Shown here piece by piece: positions 12,334 to 23,459 of a stretch of 64,000 nt of DNA. The stretch's first letter is position 1. Every line of letters begins with the position of its first letter. A model generated the notes under the pieces. The model made no database searches. It was not told the origin of the DNA and saw nothing but the letters and a program-made list of their open reading frames with translations. The DNA is from Persicaria tinctoria (lineage: Eukaryota > Streptophyta > Magnoliopsida > Caryophyllales > Polygonaceae), in the NCBI GenBank assembly GCA_037127255.1, contig JBANSL010000006.1, positions 86,724,107 through 86,788,106 on the forward strand, read 5' to 3'. Both the position numbers and the translations under genes were made by a program.

Positions 12334-13319
12334 TCGAGACACTTTAAAGCTCCACCTTTACTACTTCTACACTCGTCCTAGGTCAAAAGGAAAGCAACCC
12401 CAACTCAAACAAGGCCAATTAACCGACGCCACAACCTCATACTTCCCTTGTTTTCATCTCATGAGCTCGGTATGCTTCAATCCTCCCATTGTTCGACTCG
12501 AATCCGTGTAAAGCTGGACCTTTAACCTTCCCCCCCCCCCCCCTCATTTTTCCTAGGCCAAGAACACAGAGCTTCCACCATCGCTGGAGTTGAGTCGAAC
12601 CACTCGGACCCTTTTCCGGTGAAGCACTCTAAACATTGGTGAGCTTCATCCCCCCCCCCGGATTAATTTTGAATTTCCTTGTGTTGGTTGGTGTCGGGGA
12701 GAACCTGTGAGGGTGGTCAGGTGAGAAATCGTCGGTGAGGAATCCCCCCTTCCCCTTCTTTCTTCTTTCTTCGCGTGGAGTTTGGCGGAAACCTGTGAAC
12801 CCAATTTTCTTTCTTTATTTTTTTTTGAAACGGTTCCCTTTTTTATTTATTTATACTGGCCGGTTCACCCACACTCAGCTTGAGAGTTGGGGCTGGGCTC
12901 AGATCTGGGTCGGTCGGATTCGGGTCGTGGGCTGGGATTGGGCCTTTTCTCACTTTGTGTATTGGATTTTTTTGGTAATTATCCTTTTTCATAAGGGGAT
13001 TTTGCAAAATGTCCATTTTTATAATGCATTTTGCAAAAGGTCCATTATGACATTTTTACCCCTAGCTTCAATAACCTTCTTTTTTTACTATTGCACTGGT
13101 CTCCCCCCGTTTCTTCAGATTCATAGAACTAAGAAGAAACAACAGTCATCCTCGTTCTCCCCGATTTCGAAGATTTCAATCTCGATCTGAAGATGGAATG
13201 CCAATTTCGGCATCAGGCATCGTTGATTTCGCCATCAGTCATCAAACCTGAACGAATTTATCCTCGGTTATAGCACTATAATCTTGAGTTCAGATTTCAA
13301 AAGAGGTAAATATCAAATT

Positions 13320-13740
13320 TGTGCTCGGTTATAGTAATGTAATCTCGAGTACAATTGTTGTTCGAGATGTGAATAATGTCATTGATTTTGATCACAGTTG
13401 ATGATTTTCATCTCAGTAGATAATTTGGTGATTGTTATACTGTAATCTTGAATTCTGTTTTCGACATTATGATAGCTATGTTTGAATACAATTGGATGCT
13501 TATCATTAATGGATTTCATAGATTTAATCATAACTAATACATACCTTTTTTGTAATCTCGATTACAATTGTTGTTTGAGATGTTAATATTGTCATTAATT
13601 ATGACCTCAATAGCTAAATTACATGCATGTCTTTTATGTGATCTCGAGTACAATTGTTGTTTGAGATGTGAATATTGTCATCAATTATCATCTTGAGTAC
13701 AATTGTATGCCTGTCATCACAGTAGCTGCTATGAGTTTGA
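13320..13740 (+). repeat. Short diverged tandem repeats in the leader of the dead Mutator gene
   Basis: Variants of TAATCTCGAGTACAATTGTTG followed by GAGATGTGAATATTGTCAT recur about four times (near 13340, 13555, 13640 and 13690). A related stretch lies in the presumed intron at 20850-20920 of the same dead gene, which suggests that these repeats belong to the Mutator element. Confidence 0.5.
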
Positions 13741-13746
13741 TTAAAA

Positions 13747-14036
13747 TTGTTCCATCAAAGTATATGTATTAAATTTAAGAGATGTCACAAAGGAACATGT
13801 ATAATGGATGTTAATCTGCTAACAGTAAAATTTGGAGGAGAATGGAAAATGGAAGAAGATGATTTAGTTTGTGTTGGGAATGTGTCATCAAAAGTGATTG
13901 TCATTAGTCAGCCTATGAGTATGTATGAGATGAAGACTGAGATAATTAATAGATTCATCAACGGTGACAGTTTGACTCCTAATCTTCAGTTCAGTCACTT
14001 GTATCCTTTCAAGAAAACTATGGAGCCTTTTTTTTT
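13747..14036 (+). pseudogene. Mutator-like transposase, N-terminal fragment
   Basis: Begins with an ATG at 13804 (MDVNLLTVKFGGEWKMEEDD), the usual plant MuDR/MULE N-terminal module with the FGGEW motif. It is broken at TMEPFF (about 14036) by a T-run and an inserted 4.5-kb block. The matching continuation, QNDTDLRSFF, resumes at 18541. The parts at 13747-14036, 18541-19193, 20449-20811 and 20990-21850 are pieces of one gene. Confidence 0.75.
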
Positions 14037-14743
14037 AAGAATTTGACAAGAGGAAAACCTGTCGTTGTTCTTGCCAAAGAATGCTCAAACTCACAACTAG
14101 TATAGTGTGTAAGCAAGAGGTCGATCCACAGGGCAATCTACTCAATTCAAGTGCAAGTCTAATCGCTAATAGAGAATATGGAGGGTTTTTGGTGTGAAAA
14201 AAGATCCGCCTTTTATCAAAGCAGAAGCAAGCAAACAAAGTAAATTGATTGTAGAATGAAGTGGAGAGAAATAGGTTCACCTACAATTTATCACATTGAT
14301 TGATGAATTCGGTCCTTGTTTCGTCCTCTAGTTCTTGTCTTTTCCTATCAATGTCCTTGTGATGGACGGTTTTTAGTCGCATAAACCGTATCAAAATAAA
14401 ACTCAAACCTACAAACTAGAACTAGTATAGCAAATAAGTAAGAGGTCGGTCCCACAGAGAATCAAGTATTTCTCAGCAATGTGTATTTACCAATTAGTAG
14501 AAAGGGGGGTTTTGGTTGATTGAGATTGAAAAGAAAAGAAAATAAAATAAAAATAAATAAGCAGATTGATGCAAAACAATTTAGAGAAGATCGATCTACG
14601 TACCTACAACTATCCACTTTATTTGGTTGAATTGATATTGTAACTTCCTCTTGTCATTTTAGTCTTCCTATGAATGCCCTTGTCCCGACCTAATATAGTT
14701 ACTAGTCCAATCAGTCCTAGAAACCCTTATCAACCGAACAGTC

Positions 14744-16611
14744 TGTTGTAGGAGGAAATTGAGTTCAAAATATAAAATATGAATCAAATAAAGCAAACCA
14801 GATTCCGTCCCTTGCAAGATCCACGAGGAAGCGTGTCAGCGGATCCTAGGCAGTGGAGAAATCTCACGGAAGTCAACAACAGGGGTCCTCGATCTCGAGT
14901 ACAGCAACTCGACAGAAGATCGGACAGTCGAACACAATAGCAGTCACAAGTGATTTTTGGTCGAGATCGAGCAAAGGCTACTCGAGATCGAGTAGGCTTT
15001 TGTCGACGTCGGGTTGGCTCTTTGTCGATCACCTGCACACAGAAGCTACAACGACCTTGATCGAGAATCAGTAACTCGATATCAAGGAGTGCTATTCGAT
15101 ATCGAGTAAGACAGAAAACTAAAACGAAACGAAAGAAAGTAAAAACAATTGCTTTGGGATTTCGAACTAAACTGTAAAGGACTTCCAAGATTGGGGTTTG
15201 CAACAACGATAACCAAGCATGCATAAGGCAAGAATAAAACAGATAATCATGTGAATTGCATCAAAGGATCAAGCTTTCGCCTTTTCCAACAATTAGACAA
15301 CTCTTTCAAGAAACCCTAATTGTATCTACTGATTTTATGTTTACAATCCAAGTTGTTAGCATGGACCTCCATTAGATGGGTAATAAACACATAACAAGTA
15401 GTAGATGCTCAAAACTTGATAAAAGTCGGATCTTTACCTCAGACACGCAGGGCTATCGTCGGGCTCGCCCCAACCCTAGAAGTGGGTGGACTACTCGCGC
15501 TTCATCGCAACCTCAGACATTGAATGACGAAAAGAAACTAATTGCATTAAATCAAACAGAGCTTACAACCAAAAGGAAGCCAATTCCGCTCTCGCTTCAC
15601 CAACTCCTCTTGGCCACTCACTCTCTCTCTTCCTCTCTCTACTCCTACTAATTGTTGTGTGATTGAATGAATAGAAATCAGCCCAATGGGCTTTATTTAT
15701 AGGCTTCTAAATCTTGCTATTCAAGGATAGAAACATCTATCTATATCTGAATCTATATCTAAAACATTAAAGATAAATAAATGCAACAACATAATTAAAT
15801 CTAAAAAGGGAATTATATCTAAAGGTCTTCAAGTGGATAAATCTCTCTTCTTCATGATAGAACTTGATAAAATCGTATAGAACTCGGCAATCTTCGGCTC
15901 CAAGGAATCCCAATCCGAGTAGGACAGCTCACATCGCGTTACGCGGCTTCTGGAAGTTTCCTCGATCTCGAGAAGACTTACTCGATCTCGAGTAGAAGTG
16001 ATGTCGACTTGGCTGGCTTGGCGTCTCGGGTTGCTGGTCCTCGAAAGGGCTCGGATAGGTGACTGGGGTGTCCTCGATCTCGAGTTGGATGGCTCATCGA
16101 CTTGTGTGCTCGGCAGTATCGGGTAGATCTTCTCGACATGCTCAGGCATGGCTCCTGGCTTTGTCGACATCGAGGAAAGTCCTCGATCTCGAGGAAGGTG
16201 TCCGGGCGCCAGGTCGGGTAACTTCTCCTCGGGCAAGCTTTCCTCGACTCCGGGTTGTCTCCGAGGATTTGTCGACATCGAGTTGGGTACTCGATCTCGA
16301 GTACGTTGCTGGAGTCGAGTTGTTCATCTTCGGCTTCTCGACATGGGCTCCTCGATCAGTGCAGTATCCGGACATGGGTTGTCGAGATCGACTAGGGTTA
16401 GTCGACATCGAGTAGACTTGGGCCTCCGTCCTTGCTTCTTGGTTTTCTCCCGAAATGGCTCCATATGCTGCAATATTAAACAGAAACTTATGTAGATCTC
16501 TATTTCTGACAAATAAACATAAATTTGACATATTCCCAACCCGAAATATGCAAAGTGTATAGAATATGGAACTAAAATATGCTTAAAGACATGGTTACTT
16601 TAGAGACATCA
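14744..16611 (+). mobile_element. Solo LTR, copy 1 of a TCGAG-rich family, 5-bp TSD CAGTC
   Basis: 1868 bp starting TGTTGTAGGAGG and ending GAGACATCA, flanked on both sides by the perfect 5-bp duplication CAGTC (14739-14743 and 16612-16616). The interior repeats variants of TCGATCTCGAG many times. It carries a leader-like segment (CTCTTGGCCACTCACTCTCTC) and TATA-like and poly-A-like signals. It matches 57639-59578 throughout its length. TG...CA ends plus a 5-bp TSD without internal genes define a solo LTR. Confidence 0.85.
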
Positions 16612-16989
16612 CAGTCCCTAAAGAAGGATTTAACCCAATTGATAGCTTTAAGTTCAGAGATTAACCAAGGTATTTGCAGTCCCTAAAGAGGGATTTAACA
16701 ACACATCGAACTTCTTACTTGTTCAATTAGTTCAATCAGCCCTAAAGGAACAAGTTTGCTACTTAGGTTAAGGTTCACAATTAGGAATCTACAAAACCTT
16801 AGCAATTGAATTGATCTAACAAGTTGACCAGACAAGATAGAACAAAACAATAAATTAACAATCAAGCACAAAGAAGTTGAATCATTCAATATAGGAAATA
16901 AGGAACAAGATTCAGAAACTCACAATCAATCCAAATAAAGCTTCAAATTGCAAGTAGAACGAAGAGAGTTTAGCCGCCCATGGCGAACA

Positions 16990-16990
<1 letters not shown>

Positions 16991-17031
<41 letters not shown>
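16991..17031 (+). repeat. (CT)n microsatellite
   Basis: About 40 bases of CT repeat inside the LTR-derived insertion. Confidence 0.95.
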
Positions 17032-18540
17032 ATTGTCTGATGAATGTAGAATAGAATAGAAGTTGTGAAAATAACATAAAAATCGGCCTTATAAAAGTCT
17101 AGGTGGCCACACAAAAGGAAAACACAAAACTAGAGTTTTTAATTAAAACGGCGTCGCGCTGGCAACACGTGTTGCGGCCGCCGCATTGGCCTTTCACGAA
17201 AAATCCGTCTCGAATTTGCTCTTCTTGTCAACATGAAAGTTGTAGCTCTTTGAAATAGCTTTCCAACGCATGGTCATAATAGTCAATCGGACAACCGAGG
17301 CCTCCAGAAAGTGCAAAACAAGTTCAGCATGTCTGAAGACAACTTCTGCAGACTTGTTCTTCGTTTAGGTTCGCTTCTTCTTCTCAGGACCTCTTGAGAT
17401 CTTCATGTAAGCTTCTTTGATCAAATAGACATTCTCATCTAATGCGTTATCAACCCATGTCTCCTCCTCGGATCCACGATTACCTTAAATAATCAATAAA
17501 AGCATGTAGATTCCGACTCCAGCCACACAAAGAACAAATATGCAAATTATACTTAAACCATGCATGATATGCATCATAACTAAACTAAGTGCAACCTATT
17601 ACGACCATCTAAATGCATGCTATCACCTTGTCCAGATCTTAGGTAGATTTCTAGTCTTACAAGTCCTAGCAACCCTTATCTCTAAATAACCCTAACACGG
17701 TTAAGATTTAATCTAGAGATAGCATTAAGAATATGAATTAACCAAGGTACATGAAATATCAAGCTACGAGTCGATATTTAACATATATTCAACTTCCTAC
17801 ACTTCCAATTAGTCCTACGAGTTCTAAAGGGATATGATTGCCAGTTGGGTTAAGGTTTGCTACGAGGAATCTGCAAAACCCTAGCAATTGAATGAATCTA
17901 CTCTAACTAGTTGATTAAGCCAGAGAGAATAAAACACATTCAAGCAATTAAGCGCAAAGAAGTCAAAACATTGGAATAGGAATAAGAACTAGATTAAGAA
18001 ACTCACAATTCAACAATCAAAGATCCAAATTGTAGGCGAAACCCCGAGAGTTTAGTTTCTCATGCTCAGCGGCACTCTCAACAATTGGATAAAGTGCATA
18101 AGGTGAATGAAAGAATAAACTAGAAAAGTCTTATAAAGCCTCCAACAAGTCGGCCAAGACATAAACAAAAACCCTAATTAAAGACCGGCACTGAACGGTG
18201 CGTTTCTGCGAGGACCGCGGGGCGGCCGACGATCAGCGAACTCCTTCGATATGTCTTCGCGCCGCGGGGCGGCTAGGCAAACTACGGGGCGGCCAACGAT
18301 TCTTCCGAACTCCTTCTTTCGTGACTTCAGCAGCTTCTCTTATGCTTCTTATCTTGTTTTTGCTCTTCTCCAATTCATTTCACCTTCAATCTACTATCCC
18401 TGAAATAAACCATAAAATCATGTAGATTCAGCCTCTTCCAACTCAACAAGTAATTATGTAAATGCAACTAAATATATGCAATATTCACAACTAAACTATG
18501 CTAAATGCACTCTATTATGCAATACTAATTATGCTCTATC

Positions 18541-19193
18541 AGAATGACACTGATTTGAGGAGTTTCTTTCAAATTAGTGAATTGAAGGAAGTGAATTGGA
18601 CATTGTCCTTATATTCTACTATTGTGAAGGAAATCATTGAAGATCAGGTTACACAATCTATGAATGATGAAAATCAATTGGTTTTGCATGCTGACAACTA
18701 TTTCAAGGACACATATGTAATAGAAGACATCTTTTATGTGCAGAATGATGATGTAGAGTGCATAAATGATGACAATGATACATGTGATAATGGAGATGAT
18801 ACCGAGATTGAGAGTGACATCAGTAGCACTACAATGTCCACAAAAGATGCAAACCCTATACGTTCAAGAAAGTGGGGCATTCTTATAGCTTTGGGACAAC
18901 TGTTCAGAACAAAGGAAGATCTCAAAAATGCTATTGCATTATTGGTTGCACAAGAAACGTTTGTTTACACGGTGAAAAAGACAACCCTAAGTTATTACAG
19001 AATGATTTGTGTTGATGAGAGTTGCGATTGGAAAATTCATGGTGCCATATTAATTGGGTCAACTATATTTCAAATTAAGAAATACAATCAAGAACATAGT
19101 TACAATTTGGAAGTAAGGATTGGAAAATGTCGCGCTCCTAACTAGAAACTTGTAGTTGAAAAGATCAAACCAAGGTGAAATATACTGTAATCC
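18541..19193 (+). pseudogene. Mutator-like transposase, MuDR DNA-binding fragment
   Basis: An acidic linker is followed by a MuDR-type N-terminal DNA-binding domain: GILIALGQLFRTKEDLKNAI, then CVDESCDWKIHG (Cys pair plus Trp) and a late EHSYN where family members usually have EHTC. The frame ends at 19145 and the gene is interrupted at 19202 by a hAT element. Confidence 0.85.
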
Positions 19194-19201
19194 CTTCATG
19201 T

Positions 19202-20440
19202 TAGGGGTGATATTCGAGTCGAACGAGCCAAACTTGACATGTTCAAGCTTGGTTCAAATGGGAAACGAGCCGAGCCAACCTCGAGTTTAAGGCTAGGCTC
19301 GCGAGCCTAGCCTTAAACTCGAGTTCGGCTCGAACAAGCCGAATGAACAAGCTTAGGCTCGTTTGAGCTTGTTAGTTGGGCTCGTTCGAGCTCGTTCAAG
19401 ATCGGTTCGTAGATGAAAGCCTAAACACTTCTATTCTAATCTACATTGCACTTTGATTACTAAGTACCAAATTAACAGAACATTGACGATCTAAATTATT
19501 TTGGATAACTTGCCAATCTGTAATAAATGATTTAACACATGATTAATACAAAATTGAAGCTTTCAATCGAACATGATTTCAGCCAAACAGTACATTGAAG
19601 CAGAAAATATGGTTTCAAACATTTAGATCTAACGCTTTCAACATAGTAGAAAGCAAAAAAAAACATAATCTTTAATACAAAATTGAAGCAAAAAATAGGA
19701 GTAAGATTACTAGGAGAAGATGAACACATGATTCTGAATAATACTTTTAACCGAACAGTATCCATCCAACCATACAAAAACAAGATCCAACCGCTATGTA
19801 ATACCAACTCTTAATCCGAAGCAGAATCCAACCGACCCAGTCGAGGACTCGATGCCAGGAATAAACCCTAACAGATATCGAATTGGAGGGCATGATTCTC
19901 AACTTCTCCGCCTTCTTCAGATCCGCCCCCTTCTCCGACGCTTGACGTCGTCGCTTCCGGATCTCGAACTGAAGGGCTTTCTCTTCTTCACCTTCTTCAG
20001 ATTCGTCTTTCTCTGACGCTTGCCACCGACGCCTCCGGATCTGGAATTCGAGGGCGTGGAAGATGTACGAAACAAGGGAAAGAGGGAGATGTACGAACTT
20101 ACCAGAAGCCATCAACTTGTCGCCGCCGGAAGGAGGGAGAAATGGGAAGAGCGGAAGCACTGAGCTTGAGATATGAAAGGGAAAGGGGAAGAGTGGAAGA
20201 GAAACGAACGCAGAATGGTTAAGGAGAGAGGCGGCCAGTATATGATACAACCCTAGGGGTACTTTAGGAAATTATCATACTCTAGCTTTTGGGCTCGGCT
20301 CGGCCTCGACTCGGGCTCGACACGAGCTTTAAAAATTATTCAGGCTTGGCTTGTTTTATGGTTTCGAATGAGCCGAGCTCGAGCTTTTTCGAGCCGAGCC
20401 CGAGCCGAGCTCGAGCTGTTCGGCTCAGATAACAACTCTA
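19202..20440. mobile_element. hAT element, 8-bp TSD CTTCATGT/CTTCTTGT
   Basis: 1239 bp with ends TAGGGGTG and CAACTCTA (reverse complement TAGAGTTG), flanked by CTTCATGT (19194-19201) and CTTCTTGT (20441-20448), a 7/8 match. Both subterminal regions are built of overlapping AGCCGAGCTCG-type words. The centre is unique and on the minus strand encodes a 167-aa frame that may be a captured host fragment. No hAT transposase is present, so it is non-autonomous. Confidence 0.85.
19747..20250 (-). pseudogene. Possible captured gene fragment inside the hAT element
   Basis: A 167-aa frame, with an internal ATG (MASGKFVHLPL) at about 20114. Two imperfect internal repeats, FQIRRRRWQASEKDE and FEIRKRRRQASEKGA, come from a roughly 70-bp tandem duplication. 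No domain is recognised. GC content is higher than in the flanks. It could be a captured exon or chance coding in hAT cargo DNA. Confidence 0.25.
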
Positions 20441-20448
20441 CTTCTTGT

Positions 20449-20811
20449 AATCACTCCTCCTTTGATATTTTATTGACTCTTTTACATCATATGAACATAT
20501 ATGAAAACATCAAAAAGGGGCCAACTCCAAGTCAGATAAGAAATGTCATAAGAACTAACTTCAAAATAAATGTGACCTACTGGAAATCATGGAAAGCTCA
20601 TGATGCAACAATAACGATGGTAATGGGGTCATCAAAAGAAAGCTTTGAATTATTACCCGCATATTGTTGTGTCCTAAAGCAACATAATGCTGGAACTGTC
20701 ACCTTCATTCAAGTTGACTCCCAATCAAGGTTCAAGTATTTGGTCATTGCATTTGGACAATGTATCCGTGCAATCCCAATTCTGCGAAAGGTACAAATTC
20801 TTAGATTATGA
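20449..20811 (+). pseudogene. Mutator-like transposase, pre-catalytic fragment
   Basis: Resumes directly after the hAT target duplication. It contains TPSQIRNVIRTNFKINVTYWKSW and SKESFELLPAYCCVLKQHNAGTV, the segment that precedes the DDE domain in plant MULEs. It ends at a plausible GT splice donor near 20791, with an acceptor TTTTTTAG near 20955. Confidence 0.8.
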
Positions 20812-20989
20812 TAGTTGGGGTTGATTAAATTTGTATGCCTTTCATCAATGGATTTCTTAGATTTAATCATAACTAATACATGCCTTTTATGTAATCCCGA
20901 GTACATGCATGTCATCAAAAGGGAGTTTAATTACTGTAACAAAATATTTTTTAGATAAGTTTGATATCTGCAAAACTGTAATCAGACTC

Positions 20990-21850
20990 AATATGAGTGG
21001 TAGATGGTACATTTCTAAAAGGAAAATACAAAGGCACTCTCCTCACAGCTTCTGCACAAGATGCAAATCATCAGATTTACCCTATTAGCTTTGCAGTGGT
21101 TGACACAGAAAACAACAACTCTTAGGAGTGGTTCTTCATAAAGCTTGCAATAGTCATCCCATCAAGTGGAGCTGGTTTTTGTTTCTGACCGTCATCAAAG
21201 CATTGCAAGAGCGTTAGAGTTGGTTTGCCCGAATGCTAAGCATTATTACCGCAGATGGCACTTGAAGCAAAATATAATGTCAAAATTCAAGAACAAGAGT
21301 CTTTGTGAGTGGTTTGAAAATGCTCCAAACAGTTACATAGTAGCAGAATTCAACACCTACTTTTTTTTTTGAGGAAAGGTATTCAACACCTACTTTGAAT
21401 GCATTACTAATGCCAACAGCAAGATGAAGCAATTTATTGAAGATTTGAAGTTTCAGAAATGGGCAAGAGCTTATTGAAAAGCTAACATGTACAATATGTT
21501 GACTTCAAAACATGTAGAGACAATCAATAGTGTATTAGGTGAAGATAGATCATTCCCAATTGTAGAACTATTGAATGCAACTAGAGAGAAACTAACAAAA
21601 TGGTTCAAGGACCGCATAAAAGAATATGAAAAGAACAACTTTGAGCTTCCAAAAAAAAGTGATACAGTGTACATAAGATGCAGTGAATCAGGAACGTACA
21701 CTGTCTAACAACTTAATGACTTCCAGTTTGAAGTTGTTGGTGGCATAAATCGGGTTCTTGTTGATTTGAAGCAGAAATCTTGTACATGTAAGGTATTTGA
21801 TTATGACAAGGTACCTTGTGTACATGCGCTTGCTCTCATCAGAGATAAAA
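20990..21850 (+). pseudogene. Mutator-like transposase, DDE and SWIM zinc-finger part
   Basis: Catalytic-domain pieces lie in several frames: VDGTFLKGKYKG near 21005 (first Asp), then a stop in NNS*EWFF, then a frameshift into VFVSDRHQSIARAL (second Asp, about 21180-21220). A 32-bp insertion with a repeated ATTCAACACCTACTTT follows at 21348-21395, then HVETINSVL (Glu) near 21510. A SWIM motif, SCTCK...DKVPCVHALAL, lies near 21778-21840. The gene is dead. The order matches plant MuDR-like transposases. Confidence 0.88.
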
Positions 21851-22334
21851 AAAACTAAATGTTTTGAGGTATATTAGTAATTATTACACAAATGAAGCTT
21901 GAACATTGGCTTATCAAGAGACAATATATCCAGTGCTACATGCAGCAGAGTGGATTGTGCTAGATGACATCAAACAACAGAAATGTTACCCACCATTGGT
22001 GCGTAAAAGAAGCGACTGGCCTAAAAAAAGGAAGCCTTGAAGAATATAGAGGAAAAGGATCAAAGAGTCATCAGAACAACTAGACAGTTTATGCTACATT
22101 GAGTTTTAGTACATTTTATGTTTTTTTCTTCTTATATTGAATAAAATGTTAATTGTAACCAGTTTCTTACACTAGACATTATATAAACTGTCACCAGCTT
22201 TTAGTTTATGTTCAAAATCAAACAAATTGATTCATGTGTTGTTCAGTACATATAATCTAAAAACTAAAATACAAGACCCTAAGAATTTTGTCACCAAAAA
22301 ATTATGTCACTAGAAGGACATGTGGTGTACAGTA

Positions 22335-22400
22335 TAGTTTAGGGTTTAGGGTTGAGTCCTTAGGGTTTAGGGTTTAGGATTTAGGGTTTAGAGGCAAGAC
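22335..22400 (+). repeat. Interstitial telomere-like repeats
   Basis: Several TTTAGGG units, exact and near-exact, in a short block (GTTTAGGGTTTAGGG, AGGGTTTAGGGTTTAGG, ATTTAGGGTTTAG). This is the plant telomere repeat. The block is too short to be a telomere and may be a repair patch or promoter telo-box material. From 21850 to 22335 I see only 3' flank of the dead transposase. Confidence 0.75.
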
Positions 22401-22439
22401 CCTAAACCTTAAAATATTATGTATATTACTTCGTTAAGA

Positions 22440-23230
22440 GATGAGGGGTGTCACCACAAGTAATGGTGTCACCAAAAGGACAGCACTAGAAGAATGGAAT
22501 CAAATACCCCAAAGGGGATAATGCTAAGTAAAGATACATGTGGCTTAAAACATAAAAACAGTGGGAAATATAGTGTCACCATAGTGAAAACAATGTAAAA
22601 AATTATGTCATCATAATGGATGGTGTCACCACAAGTAATGATGTCACCAAATGGACAACCCTAAGACAAGGGAAGCACCAACCCCAAAGGGGCTAATGCT
22701 AATCAAAGCTACATATGGTTTAAAACATAGAAACAATGGGAAATATGGTGTCACTACAGTGAAAACAATGTCAAAAATTCTGTCATCAAAATGGATGGTG
22801 TCAACATAAGTAATGGTGTCACCAAATGGACAACCCTATGACAAGAGAAGAAACAACCCTAGGGGCTAATGCTAAGCAAAGGTACGTGTGGTTTAAAACA
22901 TAAAAACAGTAGGAAATATGGTGTCACCACAGTGAAAACAGTGTCAAAAATTCTGTCATCAGAATGAATGGTGTCACCAAATGGATAACCCTACGACAAG
23001 GAAATCAAATATCCTAAAGGGGTTAATGCTAAACAAAACTACATGTGATTTAAAATATAAAAAAGTGAGAAATATGGTATCACTACAGTAAAAACAGTGT
23101 CAAAATTTTTATCATCAGAATGGTTGGTGTCACCACAAATAAATCAACACAAATAATGGTATCACCAAAAGAAAAATCAGGACAAGGGAATCAAATACCC
23201 TGAGTAAAAGCTAATGCTAAGCAAAGCGGA
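22440..23230 (+). repeat. Tandem repeat, about 175-bp unit, roughly 4.5 diverged copies
   Basis: Each unit contains GGTGTCACCACAAGTAATGG.GTCACCAAA, then CCCC.AAAGGGG.TAATGCTAA, then CATAAAAACAGTGGGAAATA.GGTGTCAC. Anchor words fall near 22447, 22621, 22797, 22965 and 23125, giving a period of about 175. The array lies immediately upstream of the PUB49 promoter and probably derives from the 3' end of the Mutator element. Confidence 0.8.
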
Positions 23231-23459
23231 CTTGTGGCTATTAGGTCCAAACATAAGAGTACTGACATCGACTAACTTGTGGAGCTTTTCCGATCCGGTA
23301 AAAGGTGCCGCCCCGCCGCCATAGGAGCCCGTTGTCGAGTTCATTCTCTCGGGTTTATCTCTGTCTCGTAAGCGTGCAACCAAATCAGAAATAAAAGCTC
23401 TGCTTGTGCGCTTCTAGCTACCTCTGCAGAGTCTCGCAGATCATCACAAGTAGGTGAAG

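Larger units (their letters stand above)
14037..18540 (+). mobile_element. LTR-retrotransposon-derived insertion in the dead Mutator gene
   Basis: Non-coding insertion separating two adjoining parts of the transposase. It holds at least three diverged tandem copies of a roughly 0.4-1 kb segment (about 15240-15680, 16620-17100 and 17690-18180). These share phrases such as TAAGAAACTCACAAT, CTTATAAA and GTTAAGGTTTGC. Near 14090 and 14420 two copies of an AGAGGTCG.TCC.CAGAG phrase occur, typical of non-coding parts of plant LTR elements. A solo LTR (14744-16611) is nested inside. No coding domain was found and no target-site duplication is identifiable. Confidence 0.6.

Noticed and set aside
12064..12381. 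Open frames across the CT microsatellite
   Set aside because: Ser-Leu and Arg-Glu dipeptide runs are produced by the repeat itself.
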